From Myxococcota bacterium (GTDB taxonomy: Bacteria > Myxococcota_A > Bradymonadia > UBA7976 > UBA1532): a stretch of DNA of 62,254 nt. The translations under genes were made by a program, and so were the position numbers. Of this stretch, positions 16,678 to 25,875 are shown piece by piece; positions within the stretch are counted from its first letter, which is position 1; every line of letters starts with the position of its first letter. The notes under the pieces were generated by a model. That model worked only from the letters and a program-made list of their open reading frames with translations. It was not told the DNA's origin and made no database searches. Where the stretch lies: contig JAKLJY010000039.1 of assembly GCA_023150895.1 (NCBI GenBank), positions 1 to 62,254 of the forward strand. The letters run 5' to 3'.

Positions 16678-18554
16678 AGCGGCGTTCCCGAGCCGGGACG
16701 ACGGCGCTCGGTCTCTGGCTGGGGGCCGCGCCGGGCTGCGGTGCCCGTCCGGCCGACGTCCCCTCGGCCGAGCCTCCGCGGGACCAGGCGACTTACGGCT
16801 GGCTCCCGTTGAGCGCCGCCGACCTCACGATCTGGCCGCGGGACCTCGAGGCCGCCGCACGACTCGCCGGGCGTGATCTGCAGGTGCTCGCCGTGCCGGC
16901 ACCGCGCCTTTCGGAGGCGCTGTCCCGGGCCTGGCAATCCTGGTCGGATACGCTCGAAGAGCCGAAGGTGCCCGGAGACGCGGGGCGCACGATCGCCGGG
17001 CGGTGGGGTCTCGTGCCGGACGCTCCGGCGCGGGTCGTGGTGGCCGCAGTGGACGGTGGCGCGGCCGGTCGGGCGCTGTTGCGCACGCTGGAGGTCTTCC
17101 AGGACGCGGCCACGGGCGGCACGGCGCCTGCGGCGCTTCAGGCGCGGCTCGACGACGTCCTTCGGGGCGCCCCGGTCGCAGAGCTGCATGTGAGAGTGTT
17201 GCTTCAGGCCGCGGTCCCCGAACGGACGACCGAAGCGCTGCGACACCATGCCACGCGTTCGGGCTACGAGGTGTACGAGCTCGGCGAGCCTCCACCACGC
17301 TTCGCGGTCGGCGCGGCGTGGCCGCGTGACACGATTCTGGCGGCCCGCGATCGGACCGGCGGGCACCTGCTGCTCCTTCGAGGTCAAGGAAGCGCCCGCG
17401 TCGTGGACTGGGTCGCCGCGGCGTCGCCGCGAGCCTCGACCGATGCGCTCGTGCGCTTCGCGATCGAACGGGGCGCGTCGCCGCCGCCAGCGGGCCGCGT
17501 TTCGACCATCGGCACGGACTTTGCTGGCGTCGCGCTGCTCGAACTGGCCCTGTCGGCGGGAGACACGCTGCGTCGCCTCGAGACGCCCGGGACGAGGGGG
17601 GAGGCCCCCCTCGACCTTCTCGTGGCGGCCAGCGACCTGGCCGTGGCGTGTGCAGAGCGTTGGCGCCTGCTCTCTCGCCTGGCGCCGCGCGCGACGCTCT
17701 CCTGGGCCGCCGGCGGCCGCCCTGCGCTCGACGTCGCCCTTTCGCCGAGGGCCGCCGACGCGATGCGTCAGGCGACCGGTCCATTCCCCCTGCGCGCGCA
17801 GGCGTGGGCCTCGCTCCCCCTCTCCACGGCGGCACGGTGGCGGCGGGCATCGTTCCTGTCGGCTTTGCCCGAGGCCGAGGCGCTCCCTGCCGATCCGTTC
17901 ACGATGTGGGAAGAAGGGGCCTGGTGCCGCGCGGGCCATCCGGGCCTTCGCCTGGCAGCCATCGCGGCGGCGCTCCCGGCGCTCGACGCGGGCTCGTGGG
18001 CGGCGGCGTTCGTTCCGGCCGAGGACACACGTTCGGGCGAGCGACCGTGGTTCGTCGGAGTGGGCATCCTCGGACTGTCCGACACTCGGCCGCCGACGCC
18101 CCGCGTCGGGCTCGCCACCGTGGCGGCCAGCGATGAGATGCCGCCGATCACCCAGGTGCTGGGGCCGGATGCCGAGGTCATCATCGCGCCCGCCGGCCCG
18201 ACCGCCGTCCATGGCGCCGGTGAGACGCGGCTCGTTCACGGGAGGCGCGCCCTGCCGGCAGGCCGGGAGCTTGCGCTCATCGGCTTCGGACACGACGCAT
18301 TCGAGCGGCTGGAAAGCATGGTCGCGCTGGACCCGAGGGATACCGCGGACGCTCCCCTCGCGAGGATCACGGTCGACACGGCCGGGCTGTCGGCTGCGAC
18401 GTCCTTCGCCGACGATCCCGAGATTCGAGCCATTCTGGTGCAATGGGCGCAGCGCGCGGTCCGCGCCGATCTCCGGGTCGACGGGACGCCAATCGGGCTC
18501 CAGTACGTCCTCGACCTCGGGGGCGACCTTGATCCCGGACTGCCCGCGCGTTAG
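16575..18554 (+). CDS. Uncharacterised probable lipoprotein
   Basis: The only ATG/GTG/TTG start before the conserved-looking part is ATG 16575, inside the previous gene. The real start may instead be a CTG at 16674 overlapping the previous stop, which would give KRRSRAGTTALGLWLGAAPGC, a signal peptide with a lipobox-like APGC. From there ~626 aa: a mixed alpha/beta protein with an Ala/Leu/Arg-rich middle, a segment LLVAASDLAVACAERWRLL, and a beta-rich C-terminal third (WFVGVGILGL, VGLATVAAS, EVIIAPAGP, ELALIGFG). No family is recognised and no catalytic motif was found. It is the last gene before the kinase at 18586 and may be co-transcribed with the TIG protein. Low confidence in the start, good confidence that the region is coding. 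Confidence 0.6.
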   Translation: MYTAAGPPERRRCRPARPLCLDVRTRGVAPQTRLKRRSRAGTTALGLWLGAAPGCGARPADVPSAEPPRDQATYGWLPLSAADLTIWPRDLEAAARLAGRDLQVLAVPAPRLSEALSRAWQSWSDTLEEPKVPGDAGRTIAGRWGLVPDAPARVVVAAVDGGAAGRALLRTLEVFQDAATGGTAPAALQARLDDVLRGAPVAELHVRVLLQAAVPERTTEALRHHATRSGYEVYELGEPPPRFAVGAAWPRDTILAARDRTGGHLLLLRGQGSARVVDWVAAASPRASTDALVRFAIERGASPPPAGRVSTIGTDFAGVALLELALSAGDTLRRLETPGTRGEAPLDLLVAASDLAVACAERWRLLSRLAPRATLSWAAGGRPALDVALSPRAADAMRQATGPFPLRAQAWASLPLSTAARWRRASFLSALPEAEALPADPFTMWEEGAWCRAGHPGLRLAAIAAALPALDAGSWAAAFVPAEDTRSGERPWFVGVGILGLSDTRPPTPRVGLATVAASDEMPPITQVLGPDAEVIIAPAGPTAVHGAGETRLVHGRRALPAGRELALIGFGHDAFERLESMVALDPRDTADAPLARITVDTAGLSAATSFADDPEIRAILVQWAQRAVRADLRVDGTPIGLQYVLDLGGDLDPGLPAR

Positions 18555-18585
18555 CGTCGGGACCCCTCCTCCGTCCGGAGTCTTC

Positions 18586-20913
18586 ATGGCCCAGCCCTCT
18601 CCCTCGATCGCGCCCCTCGTCGAAGACGCTCAGCTCATCCTGCGTACGGTTCGCGCAGAGTCTCTGGACGGGCGGCGACCCTACGCCAGCGACGTCTCCC
18701 GTTGGGTCGAGCGCAGCCTCCGGCTGCGTTTCGGGGAGATGGTGCAGTGCCTCGAGCGGTACGGTTTCGTTTCGCTCGAGCGTCGAACGCAAGTCCTGGA
18801 GTTGACGCCCGCGGGTCGGCAGTGCGTCGACGGGGTGGCCGAGCGGATTCGTGCCCTCGAGGGCGATCTTCAGCATCACTTCGGTGATCGCCTCGCGCAG
18901 CTCGCGGCGCCGTTGCCCGAAGTCGAGCATCCGCCGATCCGCTTCGACGGGCGCTACATGCGTTCCGAGCCCATCGGACTCGGCGCGGTCGGGAGCGTCT
19001 GGCGCGGACGCTTGCTCAGTGTCGATCGCCCCGTCGCCATCAAGGTCTTCTCCGGGCTCGACGAACTCTTTTCGGTTGATCAGAAGGGCGAGATTCTTCG
19101 GCGCCTCGAGCATGCCGTCCGCGAGCACGCGCGCCTCGTCTCCCCGTTCGCGATCCAGATCCTCGATCAGAACGTCTCGTACGAGTCGCCGTACTTCGTG
19201 ATGGAGCTCGCCACCGGGGGCAACCTTCGGGCACTCCTGGAGGGCGGGGCGTTGCCTGCGCCCGTGGCCATGCGCTACTTCGTGCAGATGGCCCTCGGCC
19301 TCCGGGCGGCACACGCACAAGGCCTTCTCCACCGCGATCTCAAGCCCGAGAACGTCCTCCTCGACGCGAACGGAAACGTCAAGCTCGCCGACTTCGGATT
19401 GACCCGTGCCCTGGAGCGCGACGGCGTCAAGGTTCGGCAGGCCTACGTCGGGTTCGGTTCCGTCGGTTACATGCCGCCCGAGTTGTTCCGTCGCGGTGCC
19501 GAGATCGGCCCGACGGCCGACATCTACGCCCTCGGTATCCTCCTCTTCGAGATGCTGGTCGGAGAGCTACCGGGGCGGCGCTCACCCATGCCGAGCGCCG
19601 TGGCGTCCGGCGTGCCGGTCGAACTCGACGAGCTTTTCGACCAGATGACGCAGGACGATCCTGCTCGCCGCCCGGCCGATCTCGACAAGGTCCTGACGAG
19701 CATCTGGACGTCGCAATCCATCACCGCGCTCCTCGACGCCCGACAGGCGCCCTTCTTCTCGGATCCGCCCGTGGCACTGCCGGGCCTTTCACCGGTCTCG
19801 CTGCCGCCGTCGGGGGCCGGCGCGAGGGCCGCTGCTCGGGGATTGGCGGCTGCTTCTCCCGCGGCGCCGACGACCGTCTCCCGCGACGCGGCCCCACGAC
19901 CGGCCCCCGCGCCGCCCGTCCCGACCGCGTCGACGCCGCGGGAGCCCGCACTTCACGCGTCGGAGCCCATGCCGGTCCCTTCTGCGCCGGTCCTTCCGGC
20001 GCCCGTGCCGACGATGTCCACCGCGCGGGAGGCGGCCGTGCACACGCCGGAACCGCTCTCCGCTTCAGCGGCGCAGACCGAAGGCCCGGCGGTCGCCGAA
20101 GCGCCGGTCGCCGACGCACCCTCGCCCGCACCCGCACCCGTGCTCCCGGCGAGCGGGGCGGACGTCCCGGCGGCGCCGCTGGCGCCGGCGGTCGGGACGA
20201 CCCGAGTCGCCGAGCCGCCGACGTCGCCGGCGCCGGCGAAGCCCCAGGGAGTGCCGACTCCGCCGACGCCGCCAGCCACGGCAGAGGACCGCGCGACCGT
20301 CCAGGAGACGCCTGCCGCGAGTGGGGACGTGCGGGAGACGCAGACCGGTGCGTCCGCGTCACCCGAGCCTTCGCCACCGGCCAAACCGACGCGCCCGACG
20401 GCGCCGCGGTCGGCACCGGAGGCACCGGCCCCGCGGCCCGCGTTGATCGCGCCGGCCGCCTCGGCCCCTCCGGTCGTGGCGGCGCCCGCCGTCGTCGACG
20501 ACCCATCGGTGGGCCCCGCGCTCTCCGCGATGTTCGAACCGGACGATATCGACGACAGCGTCGCCGATGCTTCCGAGCCTTCCGAAGTCGGTGACGCGGA
20601 CGTCCTCGACGAGGAGAAGGTCGGGTCGGCACCGCCAACACCGGACGATTCGCTCGTCGATGAGCCGGATCCCGGCCATTTCCTGGGGGCAGGCGGCGGG
20701 GACGAGCCCGGGCGGGGAGAGTCGTTCGAGGCGGTGCTCGAGGAAGATGACGTCGTGCTCGACGACGAGCCCGAGTCGTCCGATGGCGAAGACGGAGACT
20801 CGGGCGGCCGCTTCCAGACGGCCGTCGTCGACACGCGGAAGCCCGCAACCGCCCCCCGCGGGGAGCCCAAGGGGCTCGGCGAACGTCTCCGCCGCCTCAA
20901 GGACGGTGGCTGA
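18586..20913 (+). CDS. Ser/Thr protein kinase with N-terminal winged-helix-like region
   Basis: 775 aa from ATG 18586 (CCGGAG five nt upstream). Residues ~1-100 look like a winged-helix module (RFGEMVQCLERYGFVSLER, VLELTPAGRQCVDG). Residues ~120-385 are a Hanks-type kinase: glycine loop IGLGAVGSVW, AIKVF with the ATP-anchoring Lys near 153, HRDLKPEN near 249-256, DFG near 268, and GYMPPELF. Residues ~400-640 are a Pro/Ala-rich, presumably disordered linker; residues ~640-755 are acidic, and the protein ends KGLGERLRRLKDG. No membrane segment is visible, so it is probably cytosolic. Myxobacteria carry many such kinases; a kinase joined to an N-terminal DNA-binding-like module is less usual. 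The substrate is unknown. It runs tail-to-tail with the HEAT gene. Confidence 0.85.
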   Translation: MAQPSPSIAPLVEDAQLILRTVRAESLDGRRPYASDVSRWVERSLRLRFGEMVQCLERYGFVSLERRTQVLELTPAGRQCVDGVAERIRALEGDLQHHFGDRLAQLAAPLPEVEHPPIRFDGRYMRSEPIGLGAVGSVWRGRLLSVDRPVAIKVFSGLDELFSVDQKGEILRRLEHAVREHARLVSPFAIQILDQNVSYESPYFVMELATGGNLRALLEGGALPAPVAMRYFVQMALGLRAAHAQGLLHRDLKPENVLLDANGNVKLADFGLTRALERDGVKVRQAYVGFGSVGYMPPELFRRGAEIGPTADIYALGILLFEMLVGELPGRRSPMPSAVASGVPVELDELFDQMTQDDPARRPADLDKVLTSIWTSQSITALLDARQAPFFSDPPVALPGLSPVSLPPSGAGARAAARGLAAASPAAPTTVSRDAAPRPAPAPPVPTASTPREPALHASEPMPVPSAPVLPAPVPTMSTAREAAVHTPEPLSASAAQTEGPAVAEAPVADAPSPAPAPVLPASGADVPAAPLAPAVGTTRVAEPPTSPAPAKPQGVPTPPTPPATAEDRATVQETPAASGDVRETQTGASASPEPSPPAKPTRPTAPRSAPEAPAPRPALIAPAASAPPVVAAPAVVDDPSVGPALSAMFEPDDIDDSVADASEPSEVGDADVLDEEKVGSAPPTPDDSLVDEPDPGHFLGAGGGDEPGRGESFEAVLEEDDVVLDDEPESSDGEDGDSGGRFQTAVVDTRKPATAPRGEPKGLGERLRRLKDGG

Positions 20914-20943
20914 GGCCGACGCCGCCGGCGCGTTCGGTGCCGG

Positions 20944-23259
20944 TCAGGTACCCTTCAGCGTCAGGAGCAGCTTGTTGGCCTCGTCGGCGAGGGCCTTGTC
21001 CTGCTCTTTCTTGACGTAGCCAGTCAGGACGGACACGGCCTCCTTGCGTTTGAGCCGCCGAAACGCCTCGAGCGCCGTCTTGCGAACGTCGGCGTGGTCG
21101 TCGTCGAGGCCGGTGGCGATGCCCTCGACCGCAGAGGCATCGCCCGTCGTCGCCATGGCCAGCAGCGTCGCCTTGCGAACCTCGATGACCGGGTCCTGGA
21201 CCAGCGGCGCCATCGTCCCGACCACGCGGGCGTCCTTCACGAGGACGAGACCCTCGAGGGCCTTCAGACGCACTTCGGCGTCGGCATCGAAGAGCTGCTC
21301 CGAGAAGTACTGCAGCATCGGGTTGCGCTTGCCGGGCTCGAGCGCCTCGCCGATGCGCACCAAGGCACCCGTCGCTGCGCGCTTGACCCGGAGATCCTCG
21401 TGTTTGAGGCGTGAGATGACCGGGTCGAGCGCCTCGCGCTCCTGGAGCTTGCCCAGCGAGCCGATGGCGTGCGCGAGCAGTTCGGCGTCCTTCTGCTGGG
21501 CGTAGCCGAGCAGGAACTTGACCGATTCCTTTCCTGGAAAGAGGCCCAGGGCGAACGCGGCGGCACGCTGGACCTCGATGGCGCCGTCCGCGGCGAGCTT
21601 CAGGATGTCGGGACGGACGTCGTCGCCCCCCATGTCGGCAAAGCTGCGGGTGGCGGCCGCTCGGATCCCGGCGGCGTCGTCCGCAGCCAGCGTCCGGAGC
21701 GTCTCGAGGATGACCTTGCGCTCGAACTTCGACCCCTTCCGGACGATCTCGCCGAGCGATGCGACGGCCATGCGCCGAAGGACCGGGTCGCTCTCCTTGC
21801 ACGCCTTGAGGACGATCTCCGCCTTCTGGCCGGCGTAGATGGTCCGGATTGCGTCGAGGACGGCGGTGCCCGACTCGGGGTCATCGACCTTGGCCTTGGA
21901 GAGCACCGGGAGGGAGCGAGGCTGCCCGAGGCGGCCGAGCGCCGTGGCCGCCGCTGCGCGGGTCGCTCCCTGCGCGTGGGACAGGGCTCTACCGAGCGCG
22001 TCGTACGTACCCGCTTGATCGAGGCCGCCGAGGGCCGTCGCGGCGTCGACCGATGCCGCATCGCGGCCGTGGACCGCGAGGTGCGACAGCCCGGCATGCT
22101 TGCTCTCCGCGTGATTACCCTTTGCCAGTGCCGCGGCGATCTCGACCCGGATACCGGCGTCGAGCTTCTCATCGGCGAGTCGGGCCGACAGCGGTCCGTG
22201 GTCGCCGCGTCGTTGCAGGCTCTCGATGGCGGCGGTGCGGACCTTGGCGTCGGGATGGGACAGGATCTTCAGAAGCTGGACGCCGGCCTCCGCCTGCTTG
22301 CTGTCGCCGAGTCCCTTGGCGGCTGCGGCCACGATCGCGGCATCCTTGCTCTTGAGCGCGTGATACTGCGCTGCGGTACTGAACGCCGGATCCTTGCTCT
22401 GTGAGAGGATGGCCGCCGCCTGATCCTGGATCGCGGCGTCGGGATCGTCATCGAGCACCTTGCGCAAGGCCTTGTTCACCGTCGGGTTGTCCCGACCCGC
22501 CAGAGCGCCCAGTGCGGCGGCCCGCACCTGGGGGTTGGCGGAGTCCAGAACCGGAATCACCCGCGCTTCGATATCGGGCAACGCGAGGCGGCGACCGGCA
22601 TCGAGGGCCAGCAACGTCGCCGGCACGGGTCCGTTCTTCACGTACGTCCACATCGCGTCGACGAGCGCCTTGTCATGGCCTTTGAGCCGGTCAGCGATCG
22701 TGGAGAAGGGGAGGAGCGACCCGTCGGGAAGGGAAACGAGCGCCCCAGGCAGCTCCACGGGCGGCAGCGCTTCGATGAGCGGGACGGTCAGGACGAATGC
22801 GGCGTTCGGAACCTCGGCACGGGTCCACCCGGCATCCTGAACCTTGGGGAATCGAACGCGCCGGGCGCCGTTCTCCGTGAACGTGTAGACCGTTTCTGCC
22901 ATGATGATCGGGTGGTACTCGGTCTTGGCCGGGTCGAGCCAGACGTAGACCTCGCCGGTCGTGTCCGCATCGTCGTTGAACGCGATCTTGGTGGCGCCGT
23001 AGGTATTGCCCTTGGCGGCCTTCAGGATATCGAAGAGCGCCTTGGTGCGGTCCTTGAACGCGCCCTGACGCACATCCGCCGGAGCCGGGACGAGAACGAA
23101 TCTCTTCTTTCCGGCGCGTGACCACGCTTCGTAGCTATAACGAACCGTGTGGATCTTTTCGGGCGCTTCGTCGGCGGCGGCGATGGCGGGGCCGTTCGTC
23201 GAGACGACCGTGCCCAGAACGAGACCGGACGACAACACCCACCGGAGAATCCGAGACAT
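20944..23259 (-). CDS. Large secreted HEAT-repeat protein
   Basis: 771 aa. ATG 23259 follows GAGGAG at ~8 nt and opens with a signal peptide (ILRWVLSSGLVLGTVVSTNGPAIAA). Residues ~35-200 form a beta-rich N-terminal domain (TGEVYVWLDPAKTEYHPIIM). From about residue 215 to the C-terminus the protein is a long array of ~31-residue HEAT/PBS-like helical pairs, for example NPQVRAAALGALAGRDNP, DAKVRTAAIESLQRRGD and AEVRLKALEGLVLVKDARVV, roughly 15 in all. HEAT arrays are protein-binding scaffolds. There is no catalytic motif. It lies divergently from the gene at 23300, 40 bp apart. Confidence 0.75.
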   Translation of the reverse strand: MSRILRWVLSSGLVLGTVVSTNGPAIAAADEAPEKIHTVRYSYEAWSRAGKKRFVLVPAPADVRQGAFKDRTKALFDILKAAKGNTYGATKIAFNDDADTTGEVYVWLDPAKTEYHPIIMAETVYTFTENGARRVRFPKVQDAGWTRAEVPNAAFVLTVPLIEALPPVELPGALVSLPDGSLLPFSTIADRLKGHDKALVDAMWTYVKNGPVPATLLALDAGRRLALPDIEARVIPVLDSANPQVRAAALGALAGRDNPTVNKALRKVLDDDPDAAIQDQAAAILSQSKDPAFSTAAQYHALKSKDAAIVAAAAKGLGDSKQAEAGVQLLKILSHPDAKVRTAAIESLQRRGDHGPLSARLADEKLDAGIRVEIAAALAKGNHAESKHAGLSHLAVHGRDAASVDAATALGGLDQAGTYDALGRALSHAQGATRAAAATALGRLGQPRSLPVLSKAKVDDPESGTAVLDAIRTIYAGQKAEIVLKACKESDPVLRRMAVASLGEIVRKGSKFERKVILETLRTLAADDAAGIRAAATRSFADMGGDDVRPDILKLAADGAIEVQRAAAFALGLFPGKESVKFLLGYAQQKDAELLAHAIGSLGKLQEREALDPVISRLKHEDLRVKRAATGALVRIGEALEPGKRNPMLQYFSEQLFDADAEVRLKALEGLVLVKDARVVGTMAPLVQDPVIEVRKATLLAMATTGDASAVEGIATGLDDDHADVRKTALEAFRRLKRKEAVSVLTGYVKKEQDKALADEANKLLLTLKGT

Positions 23260-23299
23260 TCACCCGCTCCTCGAAGTAGACGAAAGAACGCGGAAAAAT

Positions 23300-24694
23300 A
23301 TGCGGCGACCACCCCCTTGGGAAGTGCATTCTCTTGCACTGACGGGCCTCGTTTGGGTGGCGTGCGCCATTCCGGCGGCCGGCCTTGCCGCCGACACGGA
23401 CCACCAACCGGGACGCGAGGCGGCGTTGCGCATGGCGGCGCGCCTGCGGGGCGACATCGCGGCGTTGCGGACGCGTTGGCAGGGCCTGCGGGCGTCGCCG
23501 TCGGCCGAGCGCTGTCGGGAGCATGTGGCTGCCGTGGAGCGCGTCGAAGGTTCCTTCGGCCAGCTCGCCGATGCCCTCGATGGCCTCGCACTCGAGCTCG
23601 GCAGGGTGGAGGCGCATGCACGCGCAGCCACGTCAGGTGCGGCAGACTGTCGGCACCAGCAACGGCTCGCCCGGACCCATGCGCGGGCGGCGGCCGGACT
23701 CTGTGATGCCCTTCCGACGGTGGCGTCGGTCGCCACCACCAGCCCCACCGCCGAGACCGGGATTGCCACCTGCGGGCGTGGGGTATCGTTTGCCTGGGAC
23801 GCAGGGGTGGTGTTCGCGTCCGGGCCTGAGACCGAGGCGTGGCTCGGGGCAGGGGGCGGTCGAACGGCGCTCGGAGCGCTCGAGCGCGCCTTCGAGGGCT
23901 TGCCAGAGATCGTCGTCGTTCGTTTCGACGGCAGGCGGCTGGGCGCCGAAGGTCTCCGGGCGTCGGTTCGACTCACGGAGAACCAGACGGATGCACGCGA
24001 GGGCGCGCCCGGCGCCCCCATGCACACCCGCGTCGTCGTCCTCGTCGGAGCCGAAGATCCGGCCGCCGAGACCGTCATCAACTTCGCGGCCGCGTGGGCG
24101 TTCGTTCCGACCGTGCTGCCGCCGGCCTGTCGTCCGGGCGCCGCCGATGCGTGGTGGTTCGCCGAGGGCGCGTCCGTTCTCTCGTTCGGGCGCCGCGGAT
24201 ACATCGTCCGGCACCCGGAAGGAGCCGCAGAGTGGCGCGCGGCCGCAGCGGCCGGAGATCCGGAGGCCGAAGCGGATCCGCTCCGGTCGACGCTCGCGTT
24301 TTCCCCCGGGGAGCGGGCGCTGATGGGTCTTGCGCCGACGGAGAGTGACCTCGCGGATCGTGGACGAGGGGTTCGCTGGCTCGCCGGGGCGACGACGTCG
24401 CCCAACGGGGTCGCGCATTCGAGCGTCCTCTGCGAAGCCAGCGCCCCGGTCTTGTCGCGGACACCCGGGATCGGCCCGTCCATTCGCCTGGTCGTCGCCT
24501 CGGAGACGCCGCTGTCACCACAGGCACGCCGGGACCATCTCGCCTGGTGGCGGGCGTACTCGGCAGCCGATCGCGATGCGCGGCCCGAGGTCGCCAACTT
24601 CTTCGAGGCGACGGGCGAACGGGCGCGACCCCTCGTCGATGGGGAACTCGCGCCGCGTCGGGCTTGCAGCCCGCTCCCGGCGGACCTACCGTGA
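23300..24694 (+). CDS. Secreted protein of unknown function
   Basis: 464 aa if started at ATG 23300, which gives a signal peptide ending around AIPAAGLAADT; an ATG at 23147 would overlap the divergent HEAT gene. The mature part begins with a coiled-coil-like region (residues ~45-130, including AARLRGDIAALRTRWQGLR and VERVEGSFGQLADALDGLAL). A beta-rich body with several isolated cysteines follows and ends LAPRRACSPLP. No domain was recognised. Its stop overlaps a GTG (24691) in the frame of the truncated haemoglobin gene, suggesting co-transcription. Confidence 0.65.
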   Translation: MRRPPPWEVHSLALTGLVWVACAIPAAGLAADTDHQPGREAALRMAARLRGDIAALRTRWQGLRASPSAERCREHVAAVERVEGSFGQLADALDGLALELGRVEAHARAATSGAADCRHQQRLARTHARAAAGLCDALPTVASVATTSPTAETGIATCGRGVSFAWDAGVVFASGPETEAWLGAGGGRTALGALERAFEGLPEIVVVRFDGRRLGAEGLRASVRLTENQTDAREGAPGAPMHTRVVVLVGAEDPAAETVINFAAAWAFVPTVLPPACRPGAADAWWFAEGASVLSFGRRGYIVRHPEGAAEWRAAAAAGDPEAEADPLRSTLAFSPGERALMGLAPTESDLADRGRGVRWLAGATTSPNGVAHSSVLCEASAPVLSRTPGIGPSIRLVVASETPLSPQARRDHLAWWRAYSAADRDARPEVANFFEATGERARPLVDGELAPRRACSPLPADLP

Positions 24695-24699
24695 TCGGC

Positions 24700-25110
24700 A
24701 TGACGTTCCTGGAACGAATCGGTGGGCAGCACGGGCTCGAGACCATTCTCGCGGACTTCTACCGCCGCGTTTCGGCCGATCCGATGATCGGCTTTCTCTT
24801 CAAGGGGAAGGACCTCGGCCGCCTCGTCGCCCTCGAGGTCCAGTTTACGGCGCGGGCGTTCGGTGCTTCGATCGACTACGAGGGACGAGGCATGCGGCTT
24901 GCGCACGCCGCGCTGCGGGTCTCCGGCGGTCAGTTCGATCGCCGCATGCGGATACTCGAGGAGACGTTGCGGGACCACGCGGTTGGCGCGGACGTGGTGG
25001 AAGCCTGGCTCGGCCATGGTCGCGCGTTGCGTCGCGCCGTCGTCGTCGACGCGTGCGAGCCGCCGACCGCATCCGGAGCCGGCCTGACTTCGGTCGGTCG
25101 TTCTCCTTGA
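24700..25110 (+). CDS. Truncated haemoglobin (group I-like)
   Basis: 136 aa from ATG 24700; GTG 24691, overlapping the previous stop, would add three residues. Family features: LERIGGQHGLETILADFYRR at the N-terminus (B helix with the conserved FY), the PxxGFLFKGKDL turn, VEVQFTARAFG-like E helix text (here LEVQFTARAFG), and AHAALRVSGGQFDRRM, where the His is the proximal haem ligand. Truncated globins bind O2 or NO in the cytoplasm and often protect from nitrosative stress. A ~15-residue polar tail extends beyond the family core. A redox setting fits the flavin oxidoreductase 0.8 kb downstream, but no direct functional link is shown. Confidence 0.85.
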   Translation: MTFLERIGGQHGLETILADFYRRVSADPMIGFLFKGKDLGRLVALEVQFTARAFGASIDYEGRGMRLAHAALRVSGGQFDRRMRILEETLRDHAVGADVVEAWLGHGRALRRAVVVDACEPPTASGAGLTSVGRSP

Positions 25111-25164
25111 TGTTGGGGGGAGATTCCGGGCGTAATGCCGCGGTCGCCCTCGTTGGAGAACGTC

Positions 25165-25872
25165 ATGCAGTCTGCGTTCGAGTTTCGGGGATACACGCGC
25201 GTCATTGCCCGGGCGCTCGTCGAGACCATGGTGCCCCGGTGGCCGGGCTTCGAGCCTGAACTGACGGAGCCCGTCTTGCAGCGGTTGGAGGCGACGCTGT
25301 CGGCCCAGCCGCGAGCCGTGCAGACCCTCATCGTTGCCGGACTCTGGGGGCTCGAGGTGTCCGGGCCGGTCTTCGGACACGGCCTCGGTCGACTCAGCGC
25401 CGTCGACCGCGACGAGCGAGACCGCCGGCTGACCGCCATTGCTCACTCGTCGGTGCCGACTTTTCGCCAGGGCATCCTGCTCTACCAGACACTCGTGAAC
25501 CTCTGCGCGTACTCGATGCCGGAGGTCGAGCGCTTCCTCGGCGCAAACCGGCGAGAGTGGCGAAACGATCGACAGCGTCTCCGCGCCCTCCTCGTGCAGC
25601 TCGACGATCCCGCCCGAACGCCGGGAACGCCCGAGGCGCTCGGCTCGCACGGCGTGCTGACACCGGCGGCATACATCGAGTTCGGCGCTGCGGAGCGCGT
25701 CGCAGAGGCCGTGGCATCGAGCGCGTCCCCGGCGGCCGACGCGAACCCGGTCACCCCGGCAGTTTCGCCCGTCGCGCCCGCTCGGCCACGTCCAGCGCGG
25801 CCCCGTCGCCGGACCGCGACTGAACGGACCGCGACTGACCGGACCGCGAGTGACCGGACGGAGCGGAGCTGA
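25165..25872 (+). CDS. Helical partner protein upstream of a GMC oxidoreductase
   Basis: Start taken as ATG 25165, which has GGAG seven nt upstream; ATG 25135 is possible. 235 aa. The N-terminal ~165 residues are helical (YTRVIARALVETMVPRWPG, VQTLIVAGLWGLEVSGPVFG, FRQGILLYQTLVNLCAYSMP), reminiscent of gluconate 2-dehydrogenase subunit-3-like proteins often encoded before GMC flavoenzymes; this match is tentative. The C-terminal ~60 residues are a low-complexity Ala/Pro tail ending in RTATERTATDRTASDRTERS, encoded by a 15-bp tandem repeat. There is no Tat or Sec signal. It ends three bp before the oxidoreductase ATG, so the two genes form an operon. Confidence 0.6.
   Translation: MQSAFEFRGYTRVIARALVETMVPRWPGFEPELTEPVLQRLEATLSAQPRAVQTLIVAGLWGLEVSGPVFGHGLGRLSAVDRDERDRRLTAIAHSSVPTFRQGILLYQTLVNLCAYSMPEVERFLGANRREWRNDRQRLRALLVQLDDPARTPGTPEALGSHGVLTPAAYIEFGAAERVAEAVASSASPAADANPVTPAVSPVAPARPRPARPRRRTATERTATDRTASDRTERS
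25810..25869 (+). repeat. 15-bp tandem repeat, about 3.5 copies
   Basis: Three near-identical 15-bp units (CGGACCGCGACTGAA/C; the third reads GAGTGAC) occupy 25810-25824, 25825-25839 and 25840-25854, followed by a degenerate partial unit. They lie in frame inside the gene ending at 25872 and encode a pentapeptide repeat of the form RTA(T/S)(E/D). A repeat of this length is prone to slippage in copy number without changing the frame. Confidence 0.85.
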
Positions 25873-25875
25873 GCC

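Noticed and set aside
25801-25872. CRISPR-like short repeat
   Set aside because: 15-bp units are directly adjacent without spacers and lie in a coding frame.
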